Part shown: positions 13,748 through 22,472 of the stretch, one piece after another
Numbering within the stretch: the first letter of the stretch is position 1
Layout: each line of letters starts with the position of its first letter
Assembly (NCBI GenBank): GCA_017443265.1
Contig: JAFSOU010000039.1
Span: 1 to 44,378 of the forward strand
Source of the DNA: Bacteroidales bacterium
Lineage (GTDB): Bacteria > Bacteroidota > Bacteroidia > Bacteroidales > P3
Reading direction: 5' to 3'
DNA: 44,378 nucleotides
The notes under the pieces: model-generated
The model's input: only the letters and a program-made list of their open reading frames with translations
Told to the model about the DNA's origin: nothing
Databases searched by the model: none
Made by a program: the position numbers and the translations under genes

Positions 13748-16531
13748 CTATTCTTCAAAGAAAACAATTTCGACAGGCTTCACCGATGAATTCTTTTTGA
13801 AATTCACATTGCCGTAGCCGGATGCCACCACTCTGCCGGGGTCGATGTAGAGTTTCGACAAGGCTTCTTTCAAGACGTTGCTGCGTTCGAGCGACAACTC
13901 GTAAGCCTGTTCAGGGTCAGGAGCGGAAACATTGTTTATCACCTCGACTTTCAGGTTGCGGTTGGCTTTCAAAAGCGTGGCAATATGCATCAACTCAAAA
14001 TCGGAGATGGGGAGCAATTTGGCGGTGCTGTCTTGGAACTGCACTGTGGCAAGGGGTATGCGCGTATGATTTGCAACACAGGCTTTTATACTGAATGCCT
14101 GCGGTTCCACCGATGTGCCGTTCTCTCCTCCAATCATGATAAGGGGGTAAAAATAGCCTTTCGAAGAGCAATTTACGATATAATCTTTCTGCGCAAAGAT
14201 GTCGAACTTGAACGATGAAATGGTATCTTTCATACTGTAATGATGCTCTTCTACAGCGGTCTGCACATCAACTACGTCAATCTGCAAATCGGGCAAGTTG
14301 TTTATCCGGCGACAGTTTACAGAGGCTGTCAGGAAAAAGCTGCCAGTGCCGTGCTTTGTTTTGCAACTATACAGGGCATAACGCTGCATCGCGGGGCTGT
14401 TGGAGGTGAAATAGAGTGTGGTTTCGTCGGGAGAGAGCGAGAGTGTGGCTTCTGAAAAACCGGTGTTGGCTATTTTTCCGATGTTCACCGGCTCGCTCCA
14501 TTCGGTCCACGAACGGGTGTTTTTGCGTGTTGACATATATATGTCGTAAAATCCCATCCCTCCGGTACGGTCGGAGGTGAAATACAACGTGGTGAGATCC
14601 TTGCTAAGCACAGGAGAGCGTTCGCTGAAAGCGGAATTCACCACCGGGCCGAGGTTTATGGGCTTGCCCCAGCCTCCTTTCACACGGGGTATGTAATAGA
14701 TATCGGTGGCAAGAGCAGTGTCGCCGTGGTAAAGGGTTCCCGACTCGTTGACATTGTATCCGCCTTTGCGGTCCGACACAAAGAGCATTCCCATTCCGTC
14801 GGGGGTGAAAGAGGCGTCGCCGTCGTAGTACAGCACGGTGTTCAGCCCTTCTATCTCGAGGTCTTTCAGTTTCCACACTCCGTTTTTACTTGTCGCGGCA
14901 AAGATGTTGCCGTTCTGCCCTACCAGCATTGTCTTTTCGTTGGCAGAGAGACTGAAAAATGTGATGTCTATCCCGTCGGCAGTGTCGAACACCACATCGG
15001 TTTCGGCTGTTTTCGAACCTTTCTGCGGTTCGATGCACACTATCTGAGTTCCGATGTTGGACTCTTTGTTCACTATTATCTTTCCCGAACGTGTCTGGAA
15101 CGGATGCGACAGATTGCCGCGTACAGAGCAAACCTCTGTCGGTTTCACTTTCACGTTTTCGGAGAGTATATTCTTCAGTTCCAAAAACTTGGCATTTTGT
15201 TTATTTTCGAAACAAATCTCGTTCTTATCCATAAAGGCTATGGCGGCCTTCCAGTTGGAATGCACCAAGTATGGCTGTATCAGGCGTTGGAGTATCACAA
15301 AGTTGATGCCTTTTCCCATATATTTTTTCAGCCAGTCGGAGTTTTTGTTGGCATCCGCCTCGGAAAAGGGCTGCATAAAAGGTATTTTGTCTATCTCTAC
15401 CGCAATCTGTTTGTCTTCGTCGATACGAAATTTGAACGGGAATTCGGGATTCTTTTTCTCGAAAAAGAGAATGGGAGCAAGGTTGCCTTCGCTCGCAAAG
15501 CGCTCGTAATAAGCCCTATACACGTCGTTGTAATGCTCGTCGGCATCAAATTCGGTAAGGTAGATATGCAGGGCATCGCTGTTCTGACGGTCGATAATCA
15601 TTGCCACAAGGCTGTCCCTTGCCTGCTCGCTGATGGAGAGTTCGCTGTATTTCTGGGCAAAATCGGCATACTGGCGAGGGGTGGAGAGTGTGTAAAACTC
15701 TTTCACCACAAGGGTGTCGAGGGCCGAAAGCACCGAGGTATATTTGTCGCTCGAAGGGTAGCGGCGCAAAAAACGGATATACTCATCGGATGTGTTTTTC
15801 TCCACTGCCGTGCGGTAGTTTATTTCACATTTCTGGGCTTCGGCCAGCTGCTTTATTTCGGGATAGTCGTATTCGGCCAAAATTTCATCTACGCTTTGCT
15901 CCGTAGTGCAGGCGTTTATCCTTCCTTTGAGCAATTGTTTAAGGTTTTCCACTATCGTGGAGCGGTTATATGTGTTGGCGGGGTTGTCGAGATATTCCTT
16001 GTAGGCTTTTTCGGTGTTCAGCTCTATGGCTTTGTTGTACGAGTAAACGCTCCGCTGCTGTGCCAATTCTTTGACTATCAATTTGTCGTCGGGAAAAGCG
16101 CGCATAAAAGCCTCCGTTTCGTCGGGCTGAACCCCGTTTTTGACATATTTGCGGGCCTCATCGATAATCATCTGTCGTCGCTGACGCAGTCCCACTATGG
16201 TGAAACCTCTCTTTATCAAACGGTTCACCTCGCGGTAACGTTTTTGGTCGCCAATCATCGCCCTGTAGTGGGATTCGGACACTTGTATATAGTCCATGGC
16301 CAATGGCAGGTTGCGCATCGGGTTGTCGGGCTCGGAATAGAAATAGGCAAGGGCTGCTATGTTGGCAACATCCTCGGGCGAACGCAGGTAGTTGTCGTGA
16401 AGCTTGGCGTACTGCTTGCGATAATGCTCAAAACGGGTGGTGTCGTCCTGGGCAAAGGTGCCAAAATAGGAGGTCAGCAAAAATGCAAACAGCGAAAACG
16501 ATATAAAATAACGTAACAAACGCATTATCAA
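13748..16531 (-). CDS. Propeller/OmpA-like envelope protein with degenerate OmpA motif
   Basis: 927 residues. A signal peptide (to TFAQ) is followed by a long helical region (~30-470, TPR-like), PD40-type propeller blades (~540-740, e.g. DGMGMLFVSDRKGGYNVNES, LTTLYFTSDRTGGMGFYDIY, ETTLYFTSNSPAMQRYALY), a beta domain and a C-terminal OmpA-like fold (~830-927). The C-terminal domain keeps LSLERSNVLKEAL and VVASGYG but has INNVSAP where OmpA domains carry GHTD, so peptidoglycan binding may be lost. It is a larger relative of the PorE-like protein 1 kb away. It lies 24 nt downstream of the 182-aa secreted protein, probably in one operon. Role in the T9SS or gliding apparatus is plausible but inferred. 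MRLL, two codons later, is an alternative start. Confidence 0.75.
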   Translation of the reverse strand: MIMRLLRYFISFSLFAFLLTSYFGTFAQDDTTRFEHYRKQYAKLHDNYLRSPEDVANIAALAYFYSEPDNPMRNLPLAMDYIQVSESHYRAMIGDQKRYREVNRLIKRGFTIVGLRQRRQMIIDEARKYVKNGVQPDETEAFMRAFPDDKLIVKELAQQRSVYSYNKAIELNTEKAYKEYLDNPANTYNRSTIVENLKQLLKGRINACTTEQSVDEILAEYDYPEIKQLAEAQKCEINYRTAVEKNTSDEYIRFLRRYPSSDKYTSVLSALDTLVVKEFYTLSTPRQYADFAQKYSELSISEQARDSLVAMIIDRQNSDALHIYLTEFDADEHYNDVYRAYYERFASEGNLAPILFFEKKNPEFPFKFRIDEDKQIAVEIDKIPFMQPFSEADANKNSDWLKKYMGKGINFVILQRLIQPYLVHSNWKAAIAFMDKNEICFENKQNAKFLELKNILSENVKVKPTEVCSVRGNLSHPFQTRSGKIIVNKESNIGTQIVCIEPQKGSKTAETDVVFDTADGIDITFFSLSANEKTMLVGQNGNIFAATSKNGVWKLKDLEIEGLNTVLYYDGDASFTPDGMGMLFVSDRKGGYNVNESGTLYHGDTALATDIYYIPRVKGGWGKPINLGPVVNSAFSERSPVLSKDLTTLYFTSDRTGGMGFYDIYMSTRKNTRSWTEWSEPVNIGKIANTGFSEATLSLSPDETTLYFTSNSPAMQRYALYSCKTKHGTGSFFLTASVNCRRINNLPDLQIDVVDVQTAVEEHHYSMKDTISSFKFDIFAQKDYIVNCSSKGYFYPLIMIGGENGTSVEPQAFSIKACVANHTRIPLATVQFQDSTAKLLPISDFELMHIATLLKANRNLKVEVINNVSAPDPEQAYELSLERSNVLKEALSKLYIDPGRVVASGYGNVNFKKNSSVKPVEIVFFEE

Positions 16532-16555
16532 ACCTTTGAAGTATTGGATTGGAGG

Positions 16556-17104
16556 TTAGTTCAGTGTTATGGATTTCATTATCTGCTCGAACTCGGCCTG
16601 CTTTTGGGCAAACGACTCTTCGGTGGTTTCCAGACGGAACTCCACCAAGGTGGATTTGTTCACAAAATAAAGCATATAGAACTTGTTCCGCATGACACTG
16701 TCGTCGTCCTTGTACAATCCCACATAACCGATTGCGTCCTTGCAGGGCAGTAAAGGCGATTCGTAGAAATCGTCAACAATGATGAAGGGCTGTTTCATAA
16801 AGCGCCGCATGGCGAAATCTACGGAGTTGTCCTTGCCGATATTGTTTTTCACATAAACACGTAAAAACGGCAGTGTGGTGTCGTTGTCCTTCGAAACCAC
16901 TGGCACACTCGAATAGAGGTAAACATGGGTGTTGGCATCGACATTCACCGTTTCGAGATATTTCCATTTGCCTTCGGGCAATGTGAACTGAAAATTGGAT
17001 TGCGGAAGCGTTATTTGTGCAAAAAGAGGTCCCGCTGAACCCAAAAACAAGGCCACTGCTATGGCCAATATATTTAATTTATTACGCAATATGCTCATTT
17101 TCAA
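16556..17104 (-). CDS. Secreted protein, PsbP/DcrB-like
   Basis: 182 residues with a long signal peptide ending LFAQ. The mature domain begins ITLPQSNFQFTLPEGKWKYL and ends with QKQAEFEQIMKSITLN. This 'F-x-x-P-x-x-W' start and terminal 'F-x-x-I-x-x-S' helix recall the PsbP/DcrB (DUF1795-like) fold of small periplasmic proteins. The assignment is by pattern only. It precedes the 927-aa propeller/OmpA-like gene by 24 nt and has its own promoter at 17141-17148, so the two genes may act together at the envelope. Confidence 0.65.
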   Translation of the reverse strand: MKMSILRNKLNILAIAVALFLGSAGPLFAQITLPQSNFQFTLPEGKWKYLETVNVDANTHVYLYSSVPVVSKDNDTTLPFLRVYVKNNIGKDNSVDFAMRRFMKQPFIIVDDFYESPLLPCKDAIGYVGLYKDDDSVMRNKFYMLYFVNKSTLVEFRLETTEESFAQKQAEFEQIMKSITLN

Positions 17105-17140
17105 ATATTTTTAATCCCTCGCACGGGGAGATACATTTTG

Positions 17141-17148
17141 CAAATTTA
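17141..17148 (-). promoter_or_regulatory. -7 box for the 16556-17104 gene
   Basis: TAAATTTG on the minus strand, 37 nt upstream of the start at 17104 and directly after the terminator of the preceding gene. This separates the transcription units. Confidence 0.6.
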
Positions 17149-17161
17149 CGTGTTTTTTCAC

Positions 17162-17193
17162 AAAAAAACAAGTGCCACATAATATGACACTTG
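17162..17193 (-). terminator. Rho-independent terminator of the 989-aa cargo gene
   Basis: On the minus strand a 9-bp stem (17193-17185 with 17177-17169, one mismatch) is followed by seven T residues (17168-17162). It lies 26 nt past the stop at 17219. Confidence 0.8.
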
Positions 17194-17218
17194 CTTTGTT
17201 CTATTCTTACGGCCACAG

Positions 17219-20188
17219 CTACCGCAGTACCTGGATGGCTCCGCTACGCTGCACATCGCCGTTGTGTCCCTTGCCGATGAAATGATAGAAATATGTTCCC
17301 GTAGGCACTTCGGAAGGATCCCAGAAATCGCTGGGGTCGGAGATATTCTTCTTGTAATACAAGCGTTTGCCCATTGCATCGTAGATGGAGAGCTCGAAAA
17401 TCGGGAAACCGCCGCCGTCGATAAGGTTCTTTATCTCAAACACATCGTTGATGCCGTCGCCATTGGGTGTGACGGTGTTGGGAAACTGCAGGAAGTCGTT
17501 CACTATCTGGATGGTATGTTCCACTGTGTCGCGGCACTCCACTATATTGCCGGTAGGACTTGTATTGTTGGCGAATGCTATCAGTTTCACCTTGTACAAT
17601 CCTGGCAGCTCGTCGATATCGCCCTCCCAAGTGTAGGTGGTGTCCTTGGCAGCAAGTGTGGTAACGGTGATGTTCTCGTTTTTGTCGTACTGTATCTCAT
17701 ACAGATAGTGGTTATCGGGCAGGTCGGGGGTGGTTTTGTTCTTCAGCTTAACTGTGGGTTCCTGAACGCGCGGGAAAGCGGGATTCCAGCCAAACTCAGC
17801 CTCAGGGCTGGCAAACACGCGCACCAGACCGGGGTAAATCAGCGAGTCCTGACATCCGTTGTCGGTGATGGCGTAGAGTCTCAGACGGTACTCGCCTGCG
17901 GCATACACGTGCTGCGGCGATTTCTCGGTGGAGATGATGCCGTCGCCGAACTCCCAGCGGTAGTGGGTGGCGTTCATACTTGTGTTGTCCACCTTAAGTA
18001 TAAAGGGCGAGCATCCTTCGAGGGGATACACGTTAGTCTCGAAATTGGCCGTGGGCTGCGGCGACACTTCTATAACAACGGTGTCGCGGGTGCGGCAGTA
18101 GATGCCCTCGTCGTGGTTGGTAACCTCCACCTCGTAGGTGGTGGTCTGTCCTGTGAAGGCCGGGGTTACTATCACCTGAGTGGTGTCGAAAGTGGGCTCC
18201 CACATAAAGGAGTAGGTAGGCAGATGTGAGTGGGCGTCGCCGGCGTCGAGGCGCACCTGCTCCACATCGCAGATGGTACGGTCGCGGCCAAGTTTAGGCT
18301 GCGGGTTCCACACGGTGGTGATGGTGGTGTTGGTGTCCCACACACATCCGAACTCATCCACAATACGTATGCCCACTGGGAATGTGCCGGCGCTGTCGGG
18401 GGTATAGATACGTGCCTGTGAACCAGTCAATATATCCATCTTAACTCCCTGCCCCGGTGTCCAGATAATGGTGTCGATACCTACTTGGTACTCGCAGTCG
18501 GAAATCTGTATGTTGCACAAGTCCATACTCCAGCTGAACACCCAGCCGTTGTCGCTGCCCCACTGGTCGCAAACCTCGATGGCCCATTGGCCGTTGAGTG
18601 GGCAGCCGACCAACGACGAAAAATCGTCGGTGGGCACATAATAACCCGATTTGTTGGCATAGTCGCTGGAGTCGGTGGTGGAAAAAGTCTTGGTGCCCGC
18701 AGGACCATAGGTGCTTACAAATCCTGCCGGTATGGCGGCGAAATTGTGTGTTACGTTTACGCTAGGGCCGTTGTTCACGCATCCGCGGCTGTTGTCGTAG
18801 TCGCTGTTGAGCGACCAGCAGTAGTTCCAGCCCACACCATAGGGATTGTACACCGAATCGCACGCTTGTGTAAGTGGCGGATGGTACTGGCTTGTAGTAC
18901 CGGTGGAGCCATCCCATGTATGGTGGTCGTTGCCTCCGTATGGCAAACCCATGAATTTGCCGCCGCCACCTCCGCAGGTGCCCGAGGGCTGTGCCTTAAG
19001 CATAGCCTGACTTCCGTTGGGACACACAATGGCGATGCTTATATCGCCCATATACTCGTGCTCCATATTAACACAGATGGAGCAGATATCCTCCTTCGAT
19101 TCCAACTTTTTGCCCGAAGGGAACTGGTTGAATGTAACCGGCGCTTTATAGCACTGTACAGCACAATAAGGGCCGTCGGGGATGAAGGTGCGCACCCAGT
19201 TGGTGGCTGTTGCCTCGTTTTTGAATTCGATTTTCGATATGTTGATGGTTGAGTTGACGCTGTAGCCCACATCGATAGGCAACGAGATATTATTGCATAT
19301 CGTACGCAGCGGGTAGATGGTTTTTATGGGGTTCTGCGCCACACGCACACGCACCTGTTCGAGCTGCGTGGAGGCACATAGTTTTTTGTCGGTAATCATC
19401 AGGTTCACTGTGTAGCAGCGCACATCGGGAAAACGGAAACCAGCTTCGGTGGCGCCTCTAGCGTAAAGCGAGTCGTCGGGAGTGAACGACCATTGGAAAG
19501 TAGTTGAGGAGTCGTCGCCGGTATAGTAGCCGAAATCGGTGGCGTAAACACCGTGCGCCTTGAGCAGTATGCTGTCGTTTTTGCAGATGTCGATGGTCTT
19601 GTAGTACATAGTATCCACACCGGTCTCGTTGGAATCGAGATCGAAAGTCATCTTTGTTTGCAATGCAAGCCTCTGTCCGTTAACTATTTTAAAATAAGTA
19701 TCTTCGATAACGGGATAGCTGTTCTCGCAAGGGAATCCGCATATTACGTTAATCTCGAAACCTGTGCCATTATTGTTGTCGTCGTTGGTTTTGAAACGCA
19801 CAGTAAGACAACCTGTTGTATTGTTTGTGGTAGGATACACTCGTTTGTTGAGCATGGAGTTGCTGTTGTTGGCTTTTATTATAAGCCTGTCGGATGTGGA
19901 AGGGCCGTCGTAGACGAAGATAGTGTCGCTCGGGTCCACATCGAAATTGAGGAAGGTGAAACCCATGCGGTAGGAGTTGAGCTGGCAGGTGCCGCAGAAA
20001 GTAATGTGGTAATCCTTGCCTGCTGAATAATCGCCGTTCACACCGCCATCGTCGTAGAGGAAGGCGCCCTCGCTGGTGATAGTGATTGACTGCCCATTGG
20101 TGGTGGCGTTGAGGTTGTATGTGGGTGCTTGGCTGCGAGCCACATACGCCATCAGGAGCATTACTATGAATAATATTTTTTTCTGCAT
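17219..20188 (-). CDS. Large T9SS type B cargo protein (CUB-like, P-like, PKD domains)
   Basis: 989 residues. Order: signal peptide (to ARSQ, 20); CUB-like domain (~26-150, LYDDGGVNGDYSAGKDY, MGFTFLNFDVDPSDTIFVYD); strand-rich linker; proprotein-convertase P-like domain (~330-590, ICVNMEHEYMGDISIAIVCP, GLPYGGNDHHTW, DSSDYANKSGYYVP, CPLNGQWAIEVCDQWGSDNG); further beta domain; PKD-type domain (~710-795, HYRWEFGDGIISTEKSPQHV); and a gliding-motility-type C-terminal domain (~895-989, FPNTVTPNGDGINDVFEI, VPTGTYFYHFIGKG). The last is the type B T9SS signal. The protein should be a cell-surface adhesin or matrix protein; no catalytic domain is visible. The P-like domain is shared with the protein at 21025-22020. 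It lies 19 nt downstream of the 152-aa secreted protein gene. Confidence 0.85.
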   Translation of the reverse strand: MQKKILFIVMLLMAYVARSQAPTYNLNATTNGQSITITSEGAFLYDDGGVNGDYSAGKDYHITFCGTCQLNSYRMGFTFLNFDVDPSDTIFVYDGPSTSDRLIIKANNSNSMLNKRVYPTTNNTTGCLTVRFKTNDDNNNGTGFEINVICGFPCENSYPVIEDTYFKIVNGQRLALQTKMTFDLDSNETGVDTMYYKTIDICKNDSILLKAHGVYATDFGYYTGDDSSTTFQWSFTPDDSLYARGATEAGFRFPDVRCYTVNLMITDKKLCASTQLEQVRVRVAQNPIKTIYPLRTICNNISLPIDVGYSVNSTINISKIEFKNEATATNWVRTFIPDGPYCAVQCYKAPVTFNQFPSGKKLESKEDICSICVNMEHEYMGDISIAIVCPNGSQAMLKAQPSGTCGGGGGKFMGLPYGGNDHHTWDGSTGTTSQYHPPLTQACDSVYNPYGVGWNYCWSLNSDYDNSRGCVNNGPSVNVTHNFAAIPAGFVSTYGPAGTKTFSTTDSSDYANKSGYYVPTDDFSSLVGCPLNGQWAIEVCDQWGSDNGWVFSWSMDLCNIQISDCEYQVGIDTIIWTPGQGVKMDILTGSQARIYTPDSAGTFPVGIRIVDEFGCVWDTNTTITTVWNPQPKLGRDRTICDVEQVRLDAGDAHSHLPTYSFMWEPTFDTTQVIVTPAFTGQTTTYEVEVTNHDEGIYCRTRDTVVIEVSPQPTANFETNVYPLEGCSPFILKVDNTSMNATHYRWEFGDGIISTEKSPQHVYAAGEYRLRLYAITDNGCQDSLIYPGLVRVFASPEAEFGWNPAFPRVQEPTVKLKNKTTPDLPDNHYLYEIQYDKNENITVTTLAAKDTTYTWEGDIDELPGLYKVKLIAFANNTSPTGNIVECRDTVEHTIQIVNDFLQFPNTVTPNGDGINDVFEIKNLIDGGGFPIFELSIYDAMGKRLYYKKNISDPSDFWDPSEVPTGTYFYHFIGKGHNGDVQRSGAIQVLR

Positions 20189-20207
20189 CTTTGTTTTCCC
20201 TTTCGTA

Positions 20208-20666
20208 CTAATTGTTTTCTATCCGCGCACAGATTCCGAAAATGGTGTTGATGTCCCTCAGCACCAGATACTTAATACCGTTGCCCACGTTCACACGGAA
20301 ATAGATGAAATCGTGGTAGTGGCGGTACTGGAAATCGTCGAAATTGTAGGCGTAGTAGCTGAAGGTATTGCGGTCGATGCTAGCGTTCTGCGGCAGATTT
20401 TGTCCCGTAGCTTTGCTGCTGACGTCGGAGATGTTGTACACCACTGCGTTTTGCGGCAGGGTGTCGGACCAATAAAAGGCGTTGTAGGCAAAATGGCAGT
20501 AGTGCTGGATTTTCTGCTGCGGTTGCTGTTCGTAAACCCCCGGCACGGAGGCAAACTTGGGACGCACGAGGCTTTCGCAGTCCTGTGCCACGCAGGTGTT
20601 CACAGCGGCTATCACAAAAACAGCCACAACACACCACAATTTGTTACGCTTATTACCTTTCAGCAT
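20208..20666 (-). CDS. Secreted protein, function unknown
   Basis: 152 residues from MLKGNKRNKLW, chosen over an upstream Met at 20705 because it yields a conventional signal peptide (hydrophobic WCVVAVFVIAAVNTC, cleavage after VAQ). The mature part has SVPGVYEQQPQQKIQHYCHF and a C-terminal strand region KYLVLRDINTIFGICARIEN. No known motif. It precedes the 989-aa T9SS cargo gene by 19 nt, so it is probably co-expressed. A role as accessory protein for that cargo is a guess. Confidence 0.65.
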   Translation of the reverse strand: MLKGNKRNKLWCVVAVFVIAAVNTCVAQDCESLVRPKFASVPGVYEQQPQQKIQHYCHFAYNAFYWSDTLPQNAVVYNISDVSSKATGQNLPQNASIDRNTFSYYAYNFDDFQYRHYHDFIYFRVNVGNGIKYLVLRDINTIFGICARIENN

Positions 20667-21024
20667 ATTTCTTGTTTTATTTTTCAAATACGTAAGCCGA
20701 AGCAACTACGCCGCAACGCCGTATAGCACAAAACATTACGCGCAAAAACGGCATTTTTTCGCATAATTACTCCAAGGCACAAAGATACGTTTTTTTTCTG
20801 AAAAAAACAAATTTGGGTGAAAAGATTTTCAGATTGTCGGATTTTCAGATATTCAGATTGTATGAGTTCCGAACTCCAAATTAAAAAAAAAGTATCTTTA
20901 ATAAGGAACACGAATAGCACGAATTAACACAAATATTTGTGAGATTCGCGCTATTCGTGATCAAAAATATATATGTCTATGTAAAAATATAAATTTTCAA
21001 TTTTCAACTTGTCCGGGCTCACAC
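20667..21024. other. Intergenic region with long hairpin
   Basis: No gene seen in about 358 bases. It holds the upstream region of the gene at 20208-20666, an A/T-rich stretch, and the long imperfect hairpin at 20909-20959. The codirectional gene at 21025-22020 ends at the right edge. Confidence 0.6.
20909..20959. repeat. 51-nt nested hairpin
   Basis: Outer arms CACGAATAGC (20909-20918) and GCTATTCGTG (20950-20959) are perfect. Inner CGAAT/ATTCG pairs, and the centre CACAAATATTTGTG (20928-20941) is a perfect palindrome. Together over 20 base pairs form from 51 nt. Strings of CACGAATT/AATTCGTG are frequent in Bacteroidota intergenic DNA. It lacks a T-run. Confidence 0.75.
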
Positions 21025-22020
21025 CTATTTCTTTATCACAAAACTGCGGGATGTGATTTTGCCGTCGGCGGTTTGGATGCGAAGCACGTAGGAGCCGTTT
21101 GGATAGTCGGACACGGGTATCACCACCTTGCCCGAAACTGCATCTTGCGAATTAACCTGCTGTCCGAGTGTATTGTACATCGTTACGTTGGTAAGGTTTT
21201 CGCTCTCCACCACAACCTTTTCGGCTGCGGGATTGGGATAAAGCTTCACATTGACAGCCGAAGATTGCGCAATACCAACGGTTTGTTCGCCTTTCAAATC
21301 CATGCTCCATCCGAAAAGCCAACCGTTTTCTGATGACCAAAGATCGCAAATCTTTATTGCCCACTCACCGTTCAGAGGACATCCTACCAAAGAAGAAAAA
21401 TCGCCAGTTGGCAAATAATAGCCCGATTTGTTGGCATAGTCGCTGGAGTCGGTGGTGGAAAATGTTTGCATACCTGCCGGACCAAACGAACTCTGAAATC
21501 CTTGTGGCAAAGAAGCGAAATTGTATGTTAACTGAATATAATTGCTTCCGCCAATATATCCTCTACTTTTGTCGTACTCATTGTCGAGCGACCAGCAGTA
21601 GTTCCAGCCAACGCCGAAGGGGTTGTAAATTGAGTCGCTCTCATGGTTTGTCGGGTCCCAAGTGTGATGGTTGTTGCCTCCGTATGGCAGGCCCATAAAT
21701 CCACCCGAACCACTGCGAATAGAATCTGTGCCAAGATCTCCTTTAAGAACTGCCTCGTTACCATTCGGACACACTATTGATATCATCAAGTCTCCCATAT
21801 AGGAATGTTCCATATTCACACAAATGGAGCTGATATCCGTTATGGATTCCACTGTTTCGCCCGACATAAACTGGTTGACCGTTACCGGAACGATAACGCA
21901 GGAATCGGAATTTGGGGTTTGGGGAGCATCTGGTATGAATACTCGTCCAACATGATTTACTTGGCTGTATGCGATGCCAGCCAACAAAAGCATTGCTACG
22001 AAAGAAAGTTTTTTACACAT
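21025..22020 (-). CDS. T9SS type A cargo protein with P-like domain
   Basis: 331 residues: signal peptide (MCKKLSFVAMLLLAGIAYSQ), a proprotein-convertase P-like domain (~25-240; SSICVNMEHSYMGDLMISIV, GLPYGGNNHHTWDP, DSSDYANKSGYYLPTGDF, GCPLNGEWAIKICDLW) and a type A T9SS sorting domain (~255-331; VKLYPNPAAEKVVVE, YPNGSYVLRIQTADGKIT, SFVIKK). The P-like domain is a close paralogue of residues ~330-590 of the 989-aa protein next door. The gene has a rare clear Shine-Dalgarno-like AAGGAG about 9-14 nt upstream of its start. It is likely surface-exposed or secreted. No catalytic domain accompanies the P-like domain. Confidence 0.85.
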   Translation of the reverse strand: MCKKLSFVAMLLLAGIAYSQVNHVGRVFIPDAPQTPNSDSCVIVPVTVNQFMSGETVESITDISSICVNMEHSYMGDLMISIVCPNGNEAVLKGDLGTDSIRSGSGGFMGLPYGGNNHHTWDPTNHESDSIYNPFGVGWNYCWSLDNEYDKSRGYIGGSNYIQLTYNFASLPQGFQSSFGPAGMQTFSTTDSSDYANKSGYYLPTGDFSSLVGCPLNGEWAIKICDLWSSENGWLFGWSMDLKGEQTVGIAQSSAVNVKLYPNPAAEKVVVESENLTNVTMYNTLGQQVNSQDAVSGKVVIPVSDYPNGSYVLRIQTADGKITSRSFVIKK

Positions 22021-22472
22021 AATGGTTTTCTCCTTTTCATAATGCGGACTTCTTGTTTTACATTATTATTTGCCAATTTAAACAGTTCCGCCGAAGTCCT
22101 TTAAACGAAACAAGTAAATCGACACTGCAAATTTACATTTTTTTTCCTATTAAACAAAAAAAATTTCAACAATTTTACAGGGGGGGGTAATTAGTTGATA
22201 ATTAAGAATTTGCAATTGATGATTAATGGTAGGGATTTGTATTTTGCATCAAAAGATTGACTTTTGGGGTGCAAAAAAGCGTAAAATTGCGATTTTCGTT
22301 TTTACAAATTTGCATTTCAAGCAGGATATTTCGCATTGGTTTTGATGAGCACTTTGGCACGTCTCTACAAAAATCCAATCACTCATCACCTTTCACTATT
22401 CACAAAAATTTCGTATCTTTGCAAATGGCTATGGCAAGGTCGCCTATTGCCAACTATCTATAAATTAACGCA
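22021..22472. other. Divergent intergenic region, nothing coding
   Basis: No gene seen in about 450 bases between the minus-strand cargo gene and nqrD. It contains a run of eight G (22180-22187), a weak hairpin with arms TTTTGCA/TGCAAAA and CAAAAG/CTTTTG (22242-22276), and the nqrD promoter. Confidence 0.6.
22414..22421 (+). promoter_or_regulatory. -7 box for nqrDE
   Basis: TATCTTTG followed by CAAATGG, a good Bacteroidota -7 element, 51 nt upstream of the nqrD start. It indicates that nqrDE is transcribed from its own promoter rather than from an upstream nqrABC. Confidence 0.65.

Noticed and set aside
14726..16516. 596-codon plus-strand frame opposite the 927-aa gene
   Set aside because: Same reason: low-complexity, F/V/H-rich product without motifs, opposite a gene with signal peptide and propeller repeats.
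17264..18229. 321-codon plus-strand frame opposite the 989-aa cargo gene
   Set aside because: Shadow of the PKD and sorting-domain coding region.
22046..22099. GGACTTC/GAAGTCC 7-bp inverted repeat upstream of the 331-aa cargo gene
   Set aside because: Short arms separated by about 40 nt; could easily arise by chance.
22180..22187. Run of eight G as a possible phase-variation tract
   Set aside because: It lies more than 280 bp from nqrD and about 160 bp from the divergent gene, outside both -7 regions, so no switching mechanism is evident.
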